Positions 16,498-24,742 are shown, numbered from the stretch's first letter. The stretch is DNA of 55,433 bases from an uncultured Clostridia bacterium (GCA_947625025.1 CANQMQ010000011.1:1-55433); one strand, 5' to 3'. Numbers and translations are program-made. Notes: a model not told the origin generated them from the letters alone.

Positions 16498-16526
16498 TTG
16501 CATTTTCTCCCCGTTCGCGCTATAAT
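16498..16526 (+). promoter_or_regulatory. Promoter of fba
   Basis: TTGCAT (16498-16503), 17 bp, TATAAT (16521-16526), 29 bp ahead of the start codon. Confidence 0.85.
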
Positions 16527-16555
16527 TGAGAAAAAGAACTCTGGAGGGAATCACA

Positions 16556-17491
16556 ATGCCTTTGGTAACGACTACCGAAATGTTCAAGAAAGCGTATGCG
16601 GGCGGCTATGCCGTCGGTGCGTTCAACGTCAACGATATGGAGATGATCCAGGCGATCGTCGAAGCGGCCAATGAATGCCGCTCCCCCGTCATTCTGCAGG
16701 TCTCCGCGGGTGCGAGAAAGTATGCAAATCCCGTCTATCTTCGCCATCTCGTGCTTGCTGCCGTGGAGACGACGGATATCCCCATCGCCCTGCACCTCGA
16801 CCACGGGGCAGACTTCGCCATCTGCAAGGACTGCGTAGACCTCGGCTTCACCTCCGTCATGATAGACGCCTCCTCCAAACCTTGGGAGGAAAACATCGCC
16901 ATTACCCGCCGGGTGGTGGAATATGCACACGCACACGGCGTCGTCGTCGAGGCGGAGCTCGGCAAACTTGCGGGCATCGAGGACGACGTGAAGGTGGAAG
17001 CGCACGATGCGATGTTCACCTCTCCCGATGAAGTGGAGGAATTCACTTCGAGGACGGGCATCGATTCCCTCGCCATCGCCATCGGCACCAGCCACGGCGC
17101 CTATAAATTCAAGCCCGGGCAGGATCCCAAGCTCCGCATCGACATCTTGGAAGAGATCGGCCGCCGCCTTCCCGGCTTCCCCATCGTGCTCCACGGCGCT
17201 TCGAGCGTTCCGCAGGACCAGGTCGCCATCGTCAACGAATTCGGCGGGTCCATGCCCAACGCCATCGGCATTCCCGAAACCGAACTTCGCAAGGCCGCAA
17301 AGCTCGCCGTCTGCAAGATCAACATCGATTCGGACCTTCGCGTCGCGTTTACGGCTGCCGTCCGCAAGCACCTTGCGGAGAATCCTTCCCACTTCGACCC
17401 CCGCCAATACCTCGGCGACGCCCGTGCCAACATGAAGGAGCTCGTCAGGCACAAGATCATCGACGTGCTCGGCTCCGCCAACAAGGCATAA
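16556..17491 (+). CDS. fba: Class II fructose-1,6-bisphosphate aldolase
   Basis: 311 residues from the ATG with GGAGGG upstream. Cleaves fructose-1,6-bisphosphate into dihydroxyacetone phosphate and glyceraldehyde-3-phosphate using a divalent metal. Visible class II signatures are VGAFNVNDMEMIQAI, the catalytic/metal motif IALHLDHGADF, GFTSVMIDAS, VVEAELGKLAG and VLHGASSVP. Divergent from gap and ended by its own terminator. Confidence 0.96.
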   Translation: MPLVTTTEMFKKAYAGGYAVGAFNVNDMEMIQAIVEAANECRSPVILQVSAGARKYANPVYLRHLVLAAVETTDIPIALHLDHGADFAICKDCVDLGFTSVMIDASSKPWEENIAITRRVVEYAHAHGVVVEAELGKLAGIEDDVKVEAHDAMFTSPDEVEEFTSRTGIDSLAIAIGTSHGAYKFKPGQDPKLRIDILEEIGRRLPGFPIVLHGASSVPQDQVAIVNEFGGSMPNAIGIPETELRKAAKLAVCKINIDSDLRVAFTAAVRKHLAENPSHFDPRQYLGDARANMKELVRHKIIDVLGSANKA

Positions 17492-17502
17492 CCGAAACAT
17501 TC

Positions 17503-17529
17503 AAAAAAGCCCCGCACGGGGCTTTTTTT
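17503..17529. terminator. Bidirectional terminator after fba
   Basis: AAAAAAGCCCCG-CA-CGGGGCTTTTTTT. It serves fba on the plus strand and, by symmetry, could end transcription from the HIT gene on the minus strand. Confidence 0.9.
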
Positions 17530-17558
17530 GTTGCGATAAATCCGAAAATTTTCGGTAA

Positions 17559-17631
17559 AATACCTTTGAAATGCCCCCTGAGCCGCCGCCCGACCGCAAA
17601 AGCGGTCGGGCGGCGGCTCAGGGAAGGTATT
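17559..17631. repeat. REP-like palindrome, copy 1
   Basis: A perfect 22-bp stem (17576-17597 with 17602-17623) around AAAA. Its core GCCGCCCGACCGC / GCGGTCGGGCGGC is shared with copy 2 at 24743-24786. Outside it, AATACCTT (17559-17567) pairs with AAGGTATT (17624-17631) across an asymmetric bulge. It lies between the fba terminator and the HIT gene end. Probably a dispersed, non-coding palindromic element, either mobile or serving as a transcription or mRNA end. Confidence 0.8.
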
Positions 17632-17652
17632 CCGCACCGTAAATTCGGGATT

Positions 17653-18048
17653 TTACTCGGTGAGGTCCTTCCAAATCCGATCGATTTCAAACTTCGCGCC
17701 TCCGAATTTGGGCCATGCGTCGATGCCGTCCCCTTCCTTTCTCGGAATGATATGGATGTGGAAGTGGGGTACCGATTGCCCCGCACTCTCCCCGCTTGCA
17801 TGGAGGAGATTGACGCCGTCGTATCCCCGCTCGATACACTGATGAGAGACCTGCTTCACGGTATCCATGAGGCCGTGCAGGCTCTCTTCGTCGCAATCCA
17901 AAAGGTTTTTGCAATGCTTCTTCGGGACGGCGAGCATGTGCCCGTCCACATCCCCCGCAATATCCATGAATACGAGCGCGTGCGCGGTCTCGCATACCTT
18001 TCTGCACGGCACTTCGCCCCTGATAATTTTACAAAAAATACAATCCAT
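17653..18048 (-). CDS. HIT-family nucleotide hydrolase (HinT-like)
   Basis: 131 residues. Histidine-triad protein; HinT-type members hydrolyse adenosine phosphoramidates and related nucleotides. The catalytic triad HFHIHI is at 95-100, preceded by QSVP. Cysteines 3 and 6 (CIFCKI) match the N-terminal zinc-binding pair often seen in Gram-positive HinT. Starts 37 bp after the upstream membrane-protein gene, so it may be read through from it. Physiological role undetermined. Confidence 0.93.
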   Translation of the reverse strand: MDCIFCKIIRGEVPCRKVCETAHALVFMDIAGDVDGHMLAVPKKHCKNLLDCDEESLHGLMDTVKQVSHQCIERGYDGVNLLHASGESAGQSVPHFHIHIIPRKEGDGIDAWPKFGGAKFEIDRIWKDLTE

Positions 18049-18085
18049 CGGCTCCTCCTAAATCGCGCTCCCCGCCATGGATACC

Positions 18086-18787
18086 CTATAAATCAAAAAA
18101 ATTATCCGCGAAGAAGTACCTGTTTACAACAGGCAAAAACGGCTCGTACTTTTCCGGGTCATAATCAAACAGCGTACCGTCCATAACGTCAAGCCACTGC
18201 TCTCCGCGCTTTACGGCAGGAATTAAGTTATGAGAAGACGTTGAATTCTCACTCGCCGGTGTCTCCAAAAAATACCGCCTCTCGTTTTCGATCCCCATGA
18301 CCCTAAAATGACTCTTATAATAGACGATCGCCGTCCCGTCCTCATTCAAAATAGCCTCCTCGATGTATGCCGTATAATCCCCATAAATACCCGTAGCAGG
18401 TTCTGCTATCACACGGTAGGGGCGCCATGAGTCCGTACCGTACGTACGATCTCTTGCCATCGTATACATGCTCCGCCTGAAGAGCAAACTTGATAAAATA
18501 GAACCTTTATTGATTCTGACATACATGTAGCCTTCGGGTTGCATTTCTATCAGCGCATACTTTAATTCGTCATCCTGATTGTAGATGGGGTAAACCTCGA
18601 GGCTCGTATGCTCGCCTCCTTCCCACAAAAAATGGTCCTCGGCACGGGCACGGATCCTTGCAAGATGTTGTGACTCCGTGTAAAAAAAGCTATATTGGCT
18701 ACAAACCAAAAGCACGGGCGCCGCGCGCATCATGAGCGCCAATAATACGGCCAATACGCACGTAAGAATTTTAGTTCTCTTTTTCAT
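18086..18787 (-). CDS. Paralogous exported membrane protein, family A (copy 2)
   Basis: 233 residues from the ATG with AGGAGG upstream. One N-terminal membrane anchor at about 5-25 (LTCVLAVLLALMMRAAPVLL), then an extracytoplasmic domain. Close paralog of the gene at 19616-20251: both share the anchor almost exactly, FYTESQHLAR, SHF(R/K)V(M/A)GIENERRY, IPAVKRGEQ and a DL C-terminus. No known family. It lies just after a relic of the anti-sigma-like gene and 25 bp after a copy of the candidate alternative-sigma promoter, so it may respond to that sigma factor. Confidence 0.75.
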   Translation of the reverse strand: MKKRTKILTCVLAVLLALMMRAAPVLLVCSQYSFFYTESQHLARIRARAEDHFLWEGGEHTSLEVYPIYNQDDELKYALIEMQPEGYMYVRINKGSILSSLLFRRSMYTMARDRTYGTDSWRPYRVIAEPATGIYGDYTAYIEEAILNEDGTAIVYYKSHFRVMGIENERRYFLETPASENSTSSHNLIPAVKRGEQWLDVMDGTLFDYDPEKYEPFLPVVNRYFFADNFFDL

Positions 18788-18812
18788 CGAATGCCTCCTG
18801 ATTCCTTCCTCT

Positions 18813-18845
18813 ATTACAACGTTTGGAAGCAGAGGTTTGTCCCGC
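18813..18845 (-). promoter_or_regulatory. Candidate alternative-sigma promoter ahead of family A copy 2
   Basis: GCGGGACAA (18845-18837), 13 bp, AACGTTGTAAT (18823-18813). About 40 bp are nearly identical to the VWA gene's upstream region at 13881-13920, so the site arrived by duplication. Spacing to the start codon (25 bp) matches the VWA copy (24 bp). Confidence 0.45.
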
Positions 18846-18892
18846 TTATTGCAAAAAAACTCCATAAATTTCCAAAACGTGGCGCTCAGCTC
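18845..18892 (-). pseudogene. Relic of the anti-sigma-like gene 3' end
   Basis: Read on the minus strand this encodes ELSATFWKFMEFFCNK, matching the C-terminus ASFWNFMEIFLQ-stop of the protein at 13913-14551. A one-base change turned the stop codon region (CTGCAATAG) into TGCAATAAG in a shifted frame. Similarity stops upstream near 18892, so only the last dozen codons and the downstream promoter-like motif were carried here. Confidence 0.7.
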
Positions 18893-18988
18893 CGAGCGTC
18901 ACGCTATTTTTATTTCATTGAGAGATGCGCGTGAAGTTGCTCCGCGGGCCCCTTATATCAAATCGATTGAAGCCGCACCCTACCGAAC

Positions 18989-19546
18989 TTATTTTTCTGC
19001 ATTCTTTATCAGCTGCCCCACCTGTTCTTCGGTTACATTCTGATAGAAGATACCGAGCGTTTTGGGGAAAGTCACCGATTTTACGATAGTGGGCACATAG
19101 TAGAAATCCGTGATCCTTTCCACCTTGACGACCGCATATCCGAGAATATGGGATTCCTTTCGATTGATAAATTCAAACCAAAATACCTCTTTGGACGTCC
19201 CGAGCTTACCGGGGAAGCCGGAGGACCAATAAATGGTTGTGCCGCTTGCAACCGTTATGGATGAAGTATCCTTAGAAGCGTCCTTCAAATGGAATCCACC
19301 CTCGTTCCCCGCATCTTGCAAGCTTGTACAAACAAATTCCGATTCATCTTCCCCCGTTAACGTAATAGGATTGTGCAAAGTATAGGAGACGGCCATAGTA
19401 TTGATGAGCGTAGATTCCATCTCTACCATTTCTTTGGCATCCTCTTCACGGATCCCCAATTCGTTCTTTGAGCCATTACACCCTCCGAAGGAAATGAGGC
19501 CAAAGGTTAACAGAGTTGCAAGCAGGATCGGAAAAACTTTTTTCAC
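18989..19546 (-). CDS. Paralogous lipoprotein, family B (copy 1)
   Basis: 185 residues from a GTG start with GGAGGTG upstream. Lipoprotein signal with lipobox SFGGC (cysteine 23), then NGSKNELG(I/F)REEDAK. Paralog of the gene at 25352-25921: the last 30 or so residues (from TIVK, through GIFYQNVTEEQVGQ, to KNAEK) are nearly identical between the copies at DNA level too, while the middle has diverged. No known family; presumably membrane-anchored outside the cell. In copy 2 a family C lipoprotein starts directly after the stop; here that gene is missing and unrelated sequence takes over after about 20 bp. Confidence 0.75.
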   Translation of the reverse strand: MKKVFPILLATLLTFGLISFGGCNGSKNELGIREEDAKEMVEMESTLINTMAVSYTLHNPITLTGEDESEFVCTSLQDAGNEGGFHLKDASKDTSSITVASGTTIYWSSGFPGKLGTSKEVFWFEFINRKESHILGYAVVKVERITDFYYVPTIVKSVTFPKTLGIFYQNVTEEQVGQLIKNAEK

Positions 19547-19615
19547 GATTCACCTCCTATTACAATTTATTTGACGTGAAAAGAATATCAAAAGATACTC
19601 TTTTTTTTATCCTCC

Positions 19616-20251
19616 TTATAAATCTAAATAACTCCCCATGGCCCAAAAAATAATACCGGCACTTGCGTATGTCCCCGAATGCGCGTTCGGATCGTAGTCG
19701 ATTAGCTTCCCGTCCACAAGGTCGAGATACTGCTCTCCACGTTTTACGGCAGGAATGTATCCTGATGGGGTTCGTAAAAGGTAACGACGTTCATTTTCGA
19801 TTCCCGCCACCTTGAAGTGGCTTTCGGAATAACAAATCGGCTCCCCGTTTTCATCCGTGAAAGCTACTTCTTTTCCATCCACTTTACGGTAGGGCGTCCA
19901 AGCGGTCGGCGTCTCATCAGACCTGGTATACATGCTCATTCCGCCGAGAAAGGAAAGATCAACATCACGGATTATTACGTACATAAAACCCTGCGGTTGC
20001 AGCTCAATGAGCGCATATTCGAGCTCTTCCTCCTCATTGTAGAGCGGATATACCGTGAGGCCCGTATACTCGCTCCCCTCCCCCAAGTAACGCCTTTCGG
20101 CGCGCCTCTGCACACGTGCGAGGTGCTGTGATTCTGTATAAAAATCACTGAATTGACTCCAAACCAAAAGCACGGGCGCCGCCCGCATCATAAGCGCCAA
20201 CAATACGGCCAATACACAGGCTACTATCTTCACTGCCCGCTTCTTCTCCAT
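19616..20251 (-). CDS. Paralogous exported membrane protein, family A (copy 1)
   Basis: 211 residues, ATG with AGGAGGGGAGC upstream. One N-terminal membrane helix (about 8-28, nearly identical to copy 2) and an extracytoplasmic domain of about 180 residues with FYTESQHLARVQRRAERRY, YALIELQPQGFMYV and IPAVKRGEQYLDLVDG. No known family. First gene of a leftward set that continues into the family B lipoprotein. Its promoter shares -35 flanking sequence with the promoter of the family C gene at 26512. Confidence 0.75.
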   Translation of the reverse strand: MEKKRAVKIVACVLAVLLALMMRAAPVLLVWSQFSDFYTESQHLARVQRRAERRYLGEGSEYTGLTVYPLYNEEEELEYALIELQPQGFMYVIIRDVDLSFLGGMSMYTRSDETPTAWTPYRKVDGKEVAFTDENGEPICYSESHFKVAGIENERRYLLRTPSGYIPAVKRGEQYLDLVDGKLIDYDPNAHSGTYASAGIIFWAMGSYLDL

Positions 20252-20281
20252 GCTCCCCTCCTATCGCTGTAATACAATATA

Positions 20282-20310
20282 ATTGTAGCATAAGTTTTTT
20301 CGGAATGCAA
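20282..20310 (-). promoter_or_regulatory. Promoter of family A copy 1
   Basis: TTGCAT (20310-20305), 17 bp, TACAAT (20287-20282). The block CGGCTTGCATTCCG around the -35 closely matches CGGCTTGCAATCCG at the 26533-26561 promoter. Confidence 0.75.
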
Positions 20311-20378
20311 GCCGCGGGGCGATGATTTGCCCGACTCCGATACGTTATTTTTTATGCCCTCGATTGGGCTTCCCGATC

Positions 20379-20414
20379 AAAAAACACAAGAGCCCCTCCG
20401 CGAATGCGGAGGGG
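20379..20414 (-). terminator. Terminator-like hairpin after the heptose operon
   Basis: CCCCTCCGC and GCGGAGGGG pair around ATTC just past the glycosyltransferase stop. On the minus strand the T-run (TTTTTT) begins only after 8 further bases, so it may be a weak terminator. Confidence 0.6.
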
Positions 20415-20420
20415 CAGAGC

Positions 20421-21644
20421 TCATTCGGTTTGCTCGGGCGGATGCTTTCCGTTGTGTTCTCTTATCACTTCACGGTAGGCCTGCGTATACATCTTTGCCG
20501 AATCCTTCCACGAGTAGTAGAGCTCCCTGTGCGCATTCCGTGCGATCTCCTCCGTCTCGCGGGGGTGTTCGAGCGCCCACACGATCTTCTCCGCGAAGTC
20601 CTCCAAGGTGTCCTCCGCAAGGATCGCGTTGTGCATATCCTGCGTGCCGAAAGCCGTATTGGAGCCCCTGATGAACAGGCCCGGCGTATTGAATGTGGCG
20701 GCCTCCACCTTGATGAGTGCAAAATTATCGAGAATGGAGGGGAAGAGCAGGAGCTCGGAACGGCCGTATACCATCTCCAGCTCCTCTTCCGAAAGGTAGC
20801 CCGTGATGAGTACGGAGTCCTCGAGGTGGAGCCTCTTCACCTGTTTTTTGAGGGCATTCAGGTAATTTCCCGTCCCCGCGATGAGGAAGCGGAAGCGGTA
20901 CCCCCTATCATACACCTTCTTGAGGGCATCGAGCGTGAACTGCACCCGCTTACTGCGCACCGTCCTTCCGACGAAGCAGAATACCCGCTCCTCGGGCGCC
21001 AAGCCGAAGTGTTCATTTGCCCGTGCGCGGAGCCCTTCGTAATCGGCGGGAGGAACGAGCGAGGTGCCGAACGGAATGATGCCGCACTCCCCTTCGTAGC
21101 CGAAACTGCGGAGCTGCCGCTCGGTGGCCTCGGTGCCCGCGAACACCTTATCCATCCTCCCGTACCGCTTCCCCAAGGTGCGGATATACGGTTCATAGAA
21201 GCATTTCAGCAGCAAAATCCTCTTGAAAATGTAGCGATAATTGGTATGGAAGGTCGCAACGATGGGGATATTGCGCTTCTTTGCGATCTTCGTCAACAAT
21301 TTACAAATCCCGAAAGGGGAATGGATATGGATGAGGTCGATCTCCATCTCCATGACCTTTTTTACGAATTCCTTATCGTGAGACGGGAAGCCGAAATCCA
21401 CACCCGTAAACGGGATGCGGAAGGCGCGGTACCGCATGATCGGATAGGGATAGTTATCCACATGCTTCTTGGCCTTGGGGCCCACCGCGGTCGCGCTGAC
21501 TTCGGGCGGATAGCTGAGCATGAGGTGGTGCATGCAGTTGATCACGCCGTCCATGAGCGGAAGGTAGATATCCATCGCCACTAAGATCTTCAGTTTTTTG
21601 CCGTCCTCTGCCTCGGCTTCGCACAATGCAACCGCTTCGCTCAT
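20421..21644 (-). CDS. GT4-type glycosyltransferase
   Basis: 407 residues from the ATG that overlaps the gmhA stop by 4 bp, with AAAGGGAG upstream. GT-B fold, family 4: N-terminal acceptor half with ILVAMDIYLPLMDGVINCMHHL and IHIHSPFGI, and a C-terminal donor half with FVGRTVRSKRVQ, AGTGNYLNALKKQV and the E-x7-E region LLFPSILDNFALIKVEA. Shape and motifs resemble glycolipid or wall-glycan enzymes such as the diacylglycerol glucosyltransferases. As the last gene of a heptose operon it may transfer heptose from the nucleotide donor, but the donor is not readable from sequence. Confidence 0.87.
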   Translation of the reverse strand: MSEAVALCEAEAEDGKKLKILVAMDIYLPLMDGVINCMHHLMLSYPPEVSATAVGPKAKKHVDNYPYPIMRYRAFRIPFTGVDFGFPSHDKEFVKKVMEMEIDLIHIHSPFGICKLLTKIAKKRNIPIVATFHTNYRYIFKRILLLKCFYEPYIRTLGKRYGRMDKVFAGTEATERQLRSFGYEGECGIIPFGTSLVPPADYEGLRARANEHFGLAPEERVFCFVGRTVRSKRVQFTLDALKKVYDRGYRFRFLIAGTGNYLNALKKQVKRLHLEDSVLITGYLSEEELEMVYGRSELLLFPSILDNFALIKVEAATFNTPGLFIRGSNTAFGTQDMHNAILAEDTLEDFAEKIVWALEHPRETEEIARNAHRELYYSWKDSAKMYTQAYREVIREHNGKHPPEQTE

Positions 21645-22279
21645 ACGAACAACTCCCTTTCGAGCGCCATGCAGAGGAGATGATAGATGCACTCGTGATA
21701 TTCCTGTACCCGATAGGTCTGCTCGGTCGGGGCATTCAAGACGACGTCGCAGAGGTCGTAGAGCGCGCCGCCCTTCTCCCCCGTAAACCCAATCACTTTC
21801 ATGCCGAGGACGCGGGCGACCTTCGCCGCAAGCAGCACATTCTTTGAGTTCCCCGAAGTGGAGATCGCGATGAGCACATCGCCCTCCCGCCCCAATACGT
21901 TGACGAGCTGGGCAAAGACATAGGCGGCATCGCAGTCGTTTGCGAAGGCGGAATGCAGGGCGGGGAAGGACGTGAGCGGGATACACGGCACGCCCTGTTG
22001 CAGCCGCGCGGCGATCTCGGCGCCCTCCTTGCCATATGCCTTTTCGAGGGCGGCGGAAAGGTCGGGCTTTATTTTACGCGGAAGGAGGAAGGATTTGAGC
22101 AACTCCCCCGCAATATGTTCACAGTCGGCATGGCTTCCGCCGTTGCCGCAGAGCAGGAGCTTGTTTCCCGCAAGCGCCGTCTCCTTCAGGAGGCGTACGC
22201 TCGCCTCTATCTTGTGGCGGATCGGCAAAAGGTCGGTATGTTCCGAGAAAAATCTCTCGTATATTTCATGTGTCCCCAT
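21641..22279 (-). CDS. gmhA: Sedoheptulose-7-phosphate isomerase
   Basis: 212 residues from the ATG at 22279 (an ATG five codons earlier is possible; neither has a strong ribosome site). Either start overlaps the upstream gene. SIS domain of the GmhA type: LLLCGNGGSHADCEHIAGELL, ALHSAFANDCD and IAISTSGNSKNV carry the sugar-phosphate site. Converts sedoheptulose-7-phosphate to D-glycero-D-manno-heptose-7-phosphate, the first committed step to nucleotide heptose. Co-translated with the fusion enzyme and the glycosyltransferase. Confidence 0.9.
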   Translation of the reverse strand: MGTHEIYERFFSEHTDLLPIRHKIEASVRLLKETALAGNKLLLCGNGGSHADCEHIAGELLKSFLLPRKIKPDLSAALEKAYGKEGAEIAARLQQGVPCIPLTSFPALHSAFANDCDAAYVFAQLVNVLGREGDVLIAISTSGNSKNVLLAAKVARVLGMKVIGFTGEKGGALYDLCDVVLNAPTEQTYRVQEYHECIYHLLCMALERELFV

Positions 22280-23579
22280 TCTCTTTTTCCCCATTCAAAA
22301 TATAGTTTACGGCTTCGTACAGGTCGGAACAGACGTACTCCGCATCGGCATGCCCCTCCGCGAAGGGCTCCCCGCAGGTGAGCCGCACCGTGTGGCACCC
22401 CGCCGCGATGCCTGCCGCGATATCTCTCCACGAATCGCCCACGCAATAGGAATCCTCGAGGCAAATGGAGAGCTCCTCTGCGGCCCTGAAGAAGAGCCCC
22501 GGCTTGGGTTTACGGCAATCGCAATCGATTTTCAGCGCCGCGACCTCCCCTTCGAATCCCCGATCGGGGTGATGGGGGCACACATACGTCCCATCGACAT
22601 ATGCGCCGCATTCGCCGAGCAACCGTTCAAACCGCCGCCAAATCGCCGCCATGCCCTCCTTATCCACCTCGCCGCGGGCGAGCACGGGTTGGTTGGAGAC
22701 GATCACGGCGAGGTACCCGCTGCGGTTGATCCGCGCGATTGCCTCTGCGGCACGGGGCAGCAGCCTGAGCTGATCGGGCTTCGTTACGAAGCCCACGTAT
22801 TCGTTTACGGTGCCGTCACGGTCGAGGAAGATACACCTCTGCTTGTGCTTTCTGTTGCGGGCGGAGACAGTTCCGTCCACGATATCCTGCCCCACCGATC
22901 GGAGGCGGCTCACGGTGCCCACATCCTTGATGTACTCCGTGGTGATGTAGGCATACACGTCCCCGTAGCGCTCCATGCGCCCCTTGACGACATCCTTCTC
23001 CATATCCCTGAATTCGGGTGCCGAAAAACAATCGAGCACGCGGGGAGAGACGAGGAAGAAGGAGGCGTTTACGAGGTTGAAATAGTCCCCCCGCGGCTCC
23101 TTCTTGCTGAGAAGGGCGGTGACTTTGCAGTCGTCGTCCACGACCAGAAGGTCGCTGTCGAAGGGGTGGGAATTGGGGTGGGCGAGCAGGGTGAGCGCCC
23201 CGCCCTTGCGCCTGTGGTAGGAGAGCATCGCATCCAAATCGATGTCGAATACCGTATCCCCGAATACGAGGAAGAAATCTTCCGCTATCTTGCCCTTCAG
23301 GTAATACAGCGCCCCCGCCGAACCGAGCGGCGTCTCCTCCGTGATATACTCTATCGTTACTCCGAACGCACCGCCGTCCCCGAAGTATTCACGGATCTTT
23401 TCCCCGAGGTGCCCCACGACGATATAGAACTTCGTGATGCCGCACCCCTTGAGGCTCATCAATTGGCGTTCGAGAATGGGGACCCCCGCGATGCGCACCA
23501 TCGGCTTGGGGATCTCATCTCCCGTAACCGAAGAGAGCCGCGTGCCCTTGCCGCCCGCCATAATGACGGCAACGATCAT
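22266..23579 (-). CDS. Fused heptose-1-phosphate guanylyltransferase and heptose-bisphosphate phosphatase
   Basis: 437 residues, two enzymes in one chain. Residues 1-240 are a sugar-nucleotidyltransferase of the HddC type (IMAGGKGTRL, PKPMV, FGDTVFDIDLD). Residues about 248-437 are a HAD phosphatase of the GmhB type: nucleophile FLDRDGT with Asp 253 and 255, VSNQP, and the family's zinc loop CPHHP...CDCRKPKPG (Cys334, His336, Cys353, Cys355). Together they would remove the 7-phosphate from heptose-1,7-bisphosphate and charge the product with a nucleotide, GTP if it follows HddC. The ATG overlaps the hddA stop by 4 bp. The usual organisation is two separate genes. Confidence 0.9.
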   Translation of the reverse strand: MIVAVIMAGGKGTRLSSVTGDEIPKPMVRIAGVPILERQLMSLKGCGITKFYIVVGHLGEKIREYFGDGGAFGVTIEYITEETPLGSAGALYYLKGKIAEDFFLVFGDTVFDIDLDAMLSYHRRKGGALTLLAHPNSHPFDSDLLVVDDDCKVTALLSKKEPRGDYFNLVNASFFLVSPRVLDCFSAPEFRDMEKDVVKGRMERYGDVYAYITTEYIKDVGTVSRLRSVGQDIVDGTVSARNRKHKQRCIFLDRDGTVNEYVGFVTKPDQLRLLPRAAEAIARINRSGYLAVIVSNQPVLARGEVDKEGMAAIWRRFERLLGECGAYVDGTYVCPHHPDRGFEGEVAALKIDCDCRKPKPGLFFRAAEELSICLEDSYCVGDSWRDIAAGIAAGCHTVRLTCGEPFAEGHADAEYVCSDLYEAVNYILNGEKENGDT

Positions 23580-24601
23580 ACTGTCCAACTCTGGGCGCCC
23601 TCCTTGCAGAATTTGACGGGAAAGACATCTCCCTTCAGCTGTTTGAGGGCATTGAGCAGCCTCTGGCGGTTGATGGGGTTGCAGTACATCAGGATAAAGC
23701 CTCCGCCGCCCGCCCCCGAGAGCTTGACGGCCTCCGCCCCGTTGGCCTTGGCGTAATCGATAAAGCTCTCGATCTCGCTGTTCGTGACGACGGAGGAAGT
23801 GCGCTTCTTCTGTTCCCAACCCTCATTCAGAATGACGCCGATTTGCTTGACGTCCCCCCTGAGGACGGCGGCCTTCATCTCGATGGCGGCCTCCTTGATG
23901 CGCTTCATGGCCTCAAGGGTATCGGGGCGGTTGCTCGCCGCATTGGAAATTTGTTGGGAAATGACCTTGGAGGAATCGTGGCCCCTTCCGCCGTAAAACA
24001 GCAGGAGGGAGCACTCCATTTCATAGATGATATGCTTATCGACGCGCAGACCGTTGACGACTACACTTCCGTCCGGATTGAACTCCATGAAGTTGATGCC
24101 GCCGAATACGGCCGCGTACTGATCCTGTTTTCCGCCCTTGAGCTGCAGATCTTCGCGCTCGATCTCGTAGGCAAGTTTGGCAAGGCTGTATTCGGATAGC
24201 CCGAGGTTGAGCCAATGGTTGTAGGCTTCGAGGATGGCGACTACCATCGTGGAGGAGGTGCCGAGCCCCGAGCCGGGAGGGGCATCCGAGCTCGTGCTCA
24301 TGAACAGGGAGAGCGGCTCTCCGCCGTGAAATTCCCTTACGATACGGTTATAGACGCCCTTGTGCAGGATGAGGGGCTCGGTGGGTTCGAGATACGGAGC
24401 CGCCTCCGTCTCCACACTCTCTCCCCGATCGGGTGCGAAGAAGCGGACCTTCCCATCCTCGGTGGGGATGATCGTACAATAAGAATACATGCCGATTGCG
24501 GCATTGAACACACAGCCGCCGTATTTATCGCTGAAACTTGTCAAATCGGTGCCGCCGCCCGCAAGGCCGATCCTGAGCGGCGCCCTTGAACGAATTTGCA
24601 T
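23576..24601 (-). CDS. hddA: D-glycero-D-manno-heptose 7-phosphate kinase
   Basis: 341 residues from the ATG with AAGAGGT upstream. GHMP kinase: N-terminal SRAPLRIGLAGGGTDLTSF, ATP motif PPGSGLGTSSTM and the third motif KLSGAGGGGF. The opening sequence is characteristic of HddA-like sugar kinases, which phosphorylate C1 of heptose-7-phosphate to the alpha-1,7-bisphosphate on the route to GDP-heptose. First gene of the four-gene operon hddA, hddC-gmhB, gmhA, glycosyltransferase, with three 4-to-14-bp overlaps that imply tight co-translation. Confidence 0.9.
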   Translation of the reverse strand: MQIRSRAPLRIGLAGGGTDLTSFSDKYGGCVFNAAIGMYSYCTIIPTEDGKVRFFAPDRGESVETEAAPYLEPTEPLILHKGVYNRIVREFHGGEPLSLFMSTSSDAPPGSGLGTSSTMVVAILEAYNHWLNLGLSEYSLAKLAYEIEREDLQLKGGKQDQYAAVFGGINFMEFNPDGSVVVNGLRVDKHIIYEMECSLLLFYGGRGHDSSKVISQQISNAASNRPDTLEAMKRIKEAAIEMKAAVLRGDVKQIGVILNEGWEQKKRTSSVVTNSEIESFIDYAKANGAEAVKLSGAGGGGFILMYCNPINRQRLLNALKQLKGDVFPVKFCKEGAQSWTV

Positions 24602-24629
24602 TTCGGACCTCTTACTATGTTCTACCCGA

Positions 24630-24658
24630 ATTATAGCATATTCTCGGAGGATTGGCAA
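24630..24658 (-). promoter_or_regulatory. Promoter of the heptose operon
   Basis: TTGCCA (24658-24653), 17 bp, TATAAT (24635-24630), 29 bp ahead of the hddA start. Confidence 0.8.
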
Positions 24659-24742
24659 GAGAAAAAAGTAAATTCTTTGTACGGCTTTTTTGACGAAAGA
24701 ACGGAGGATTTCGGGATACCGCACTATACCGCACTATACGCA

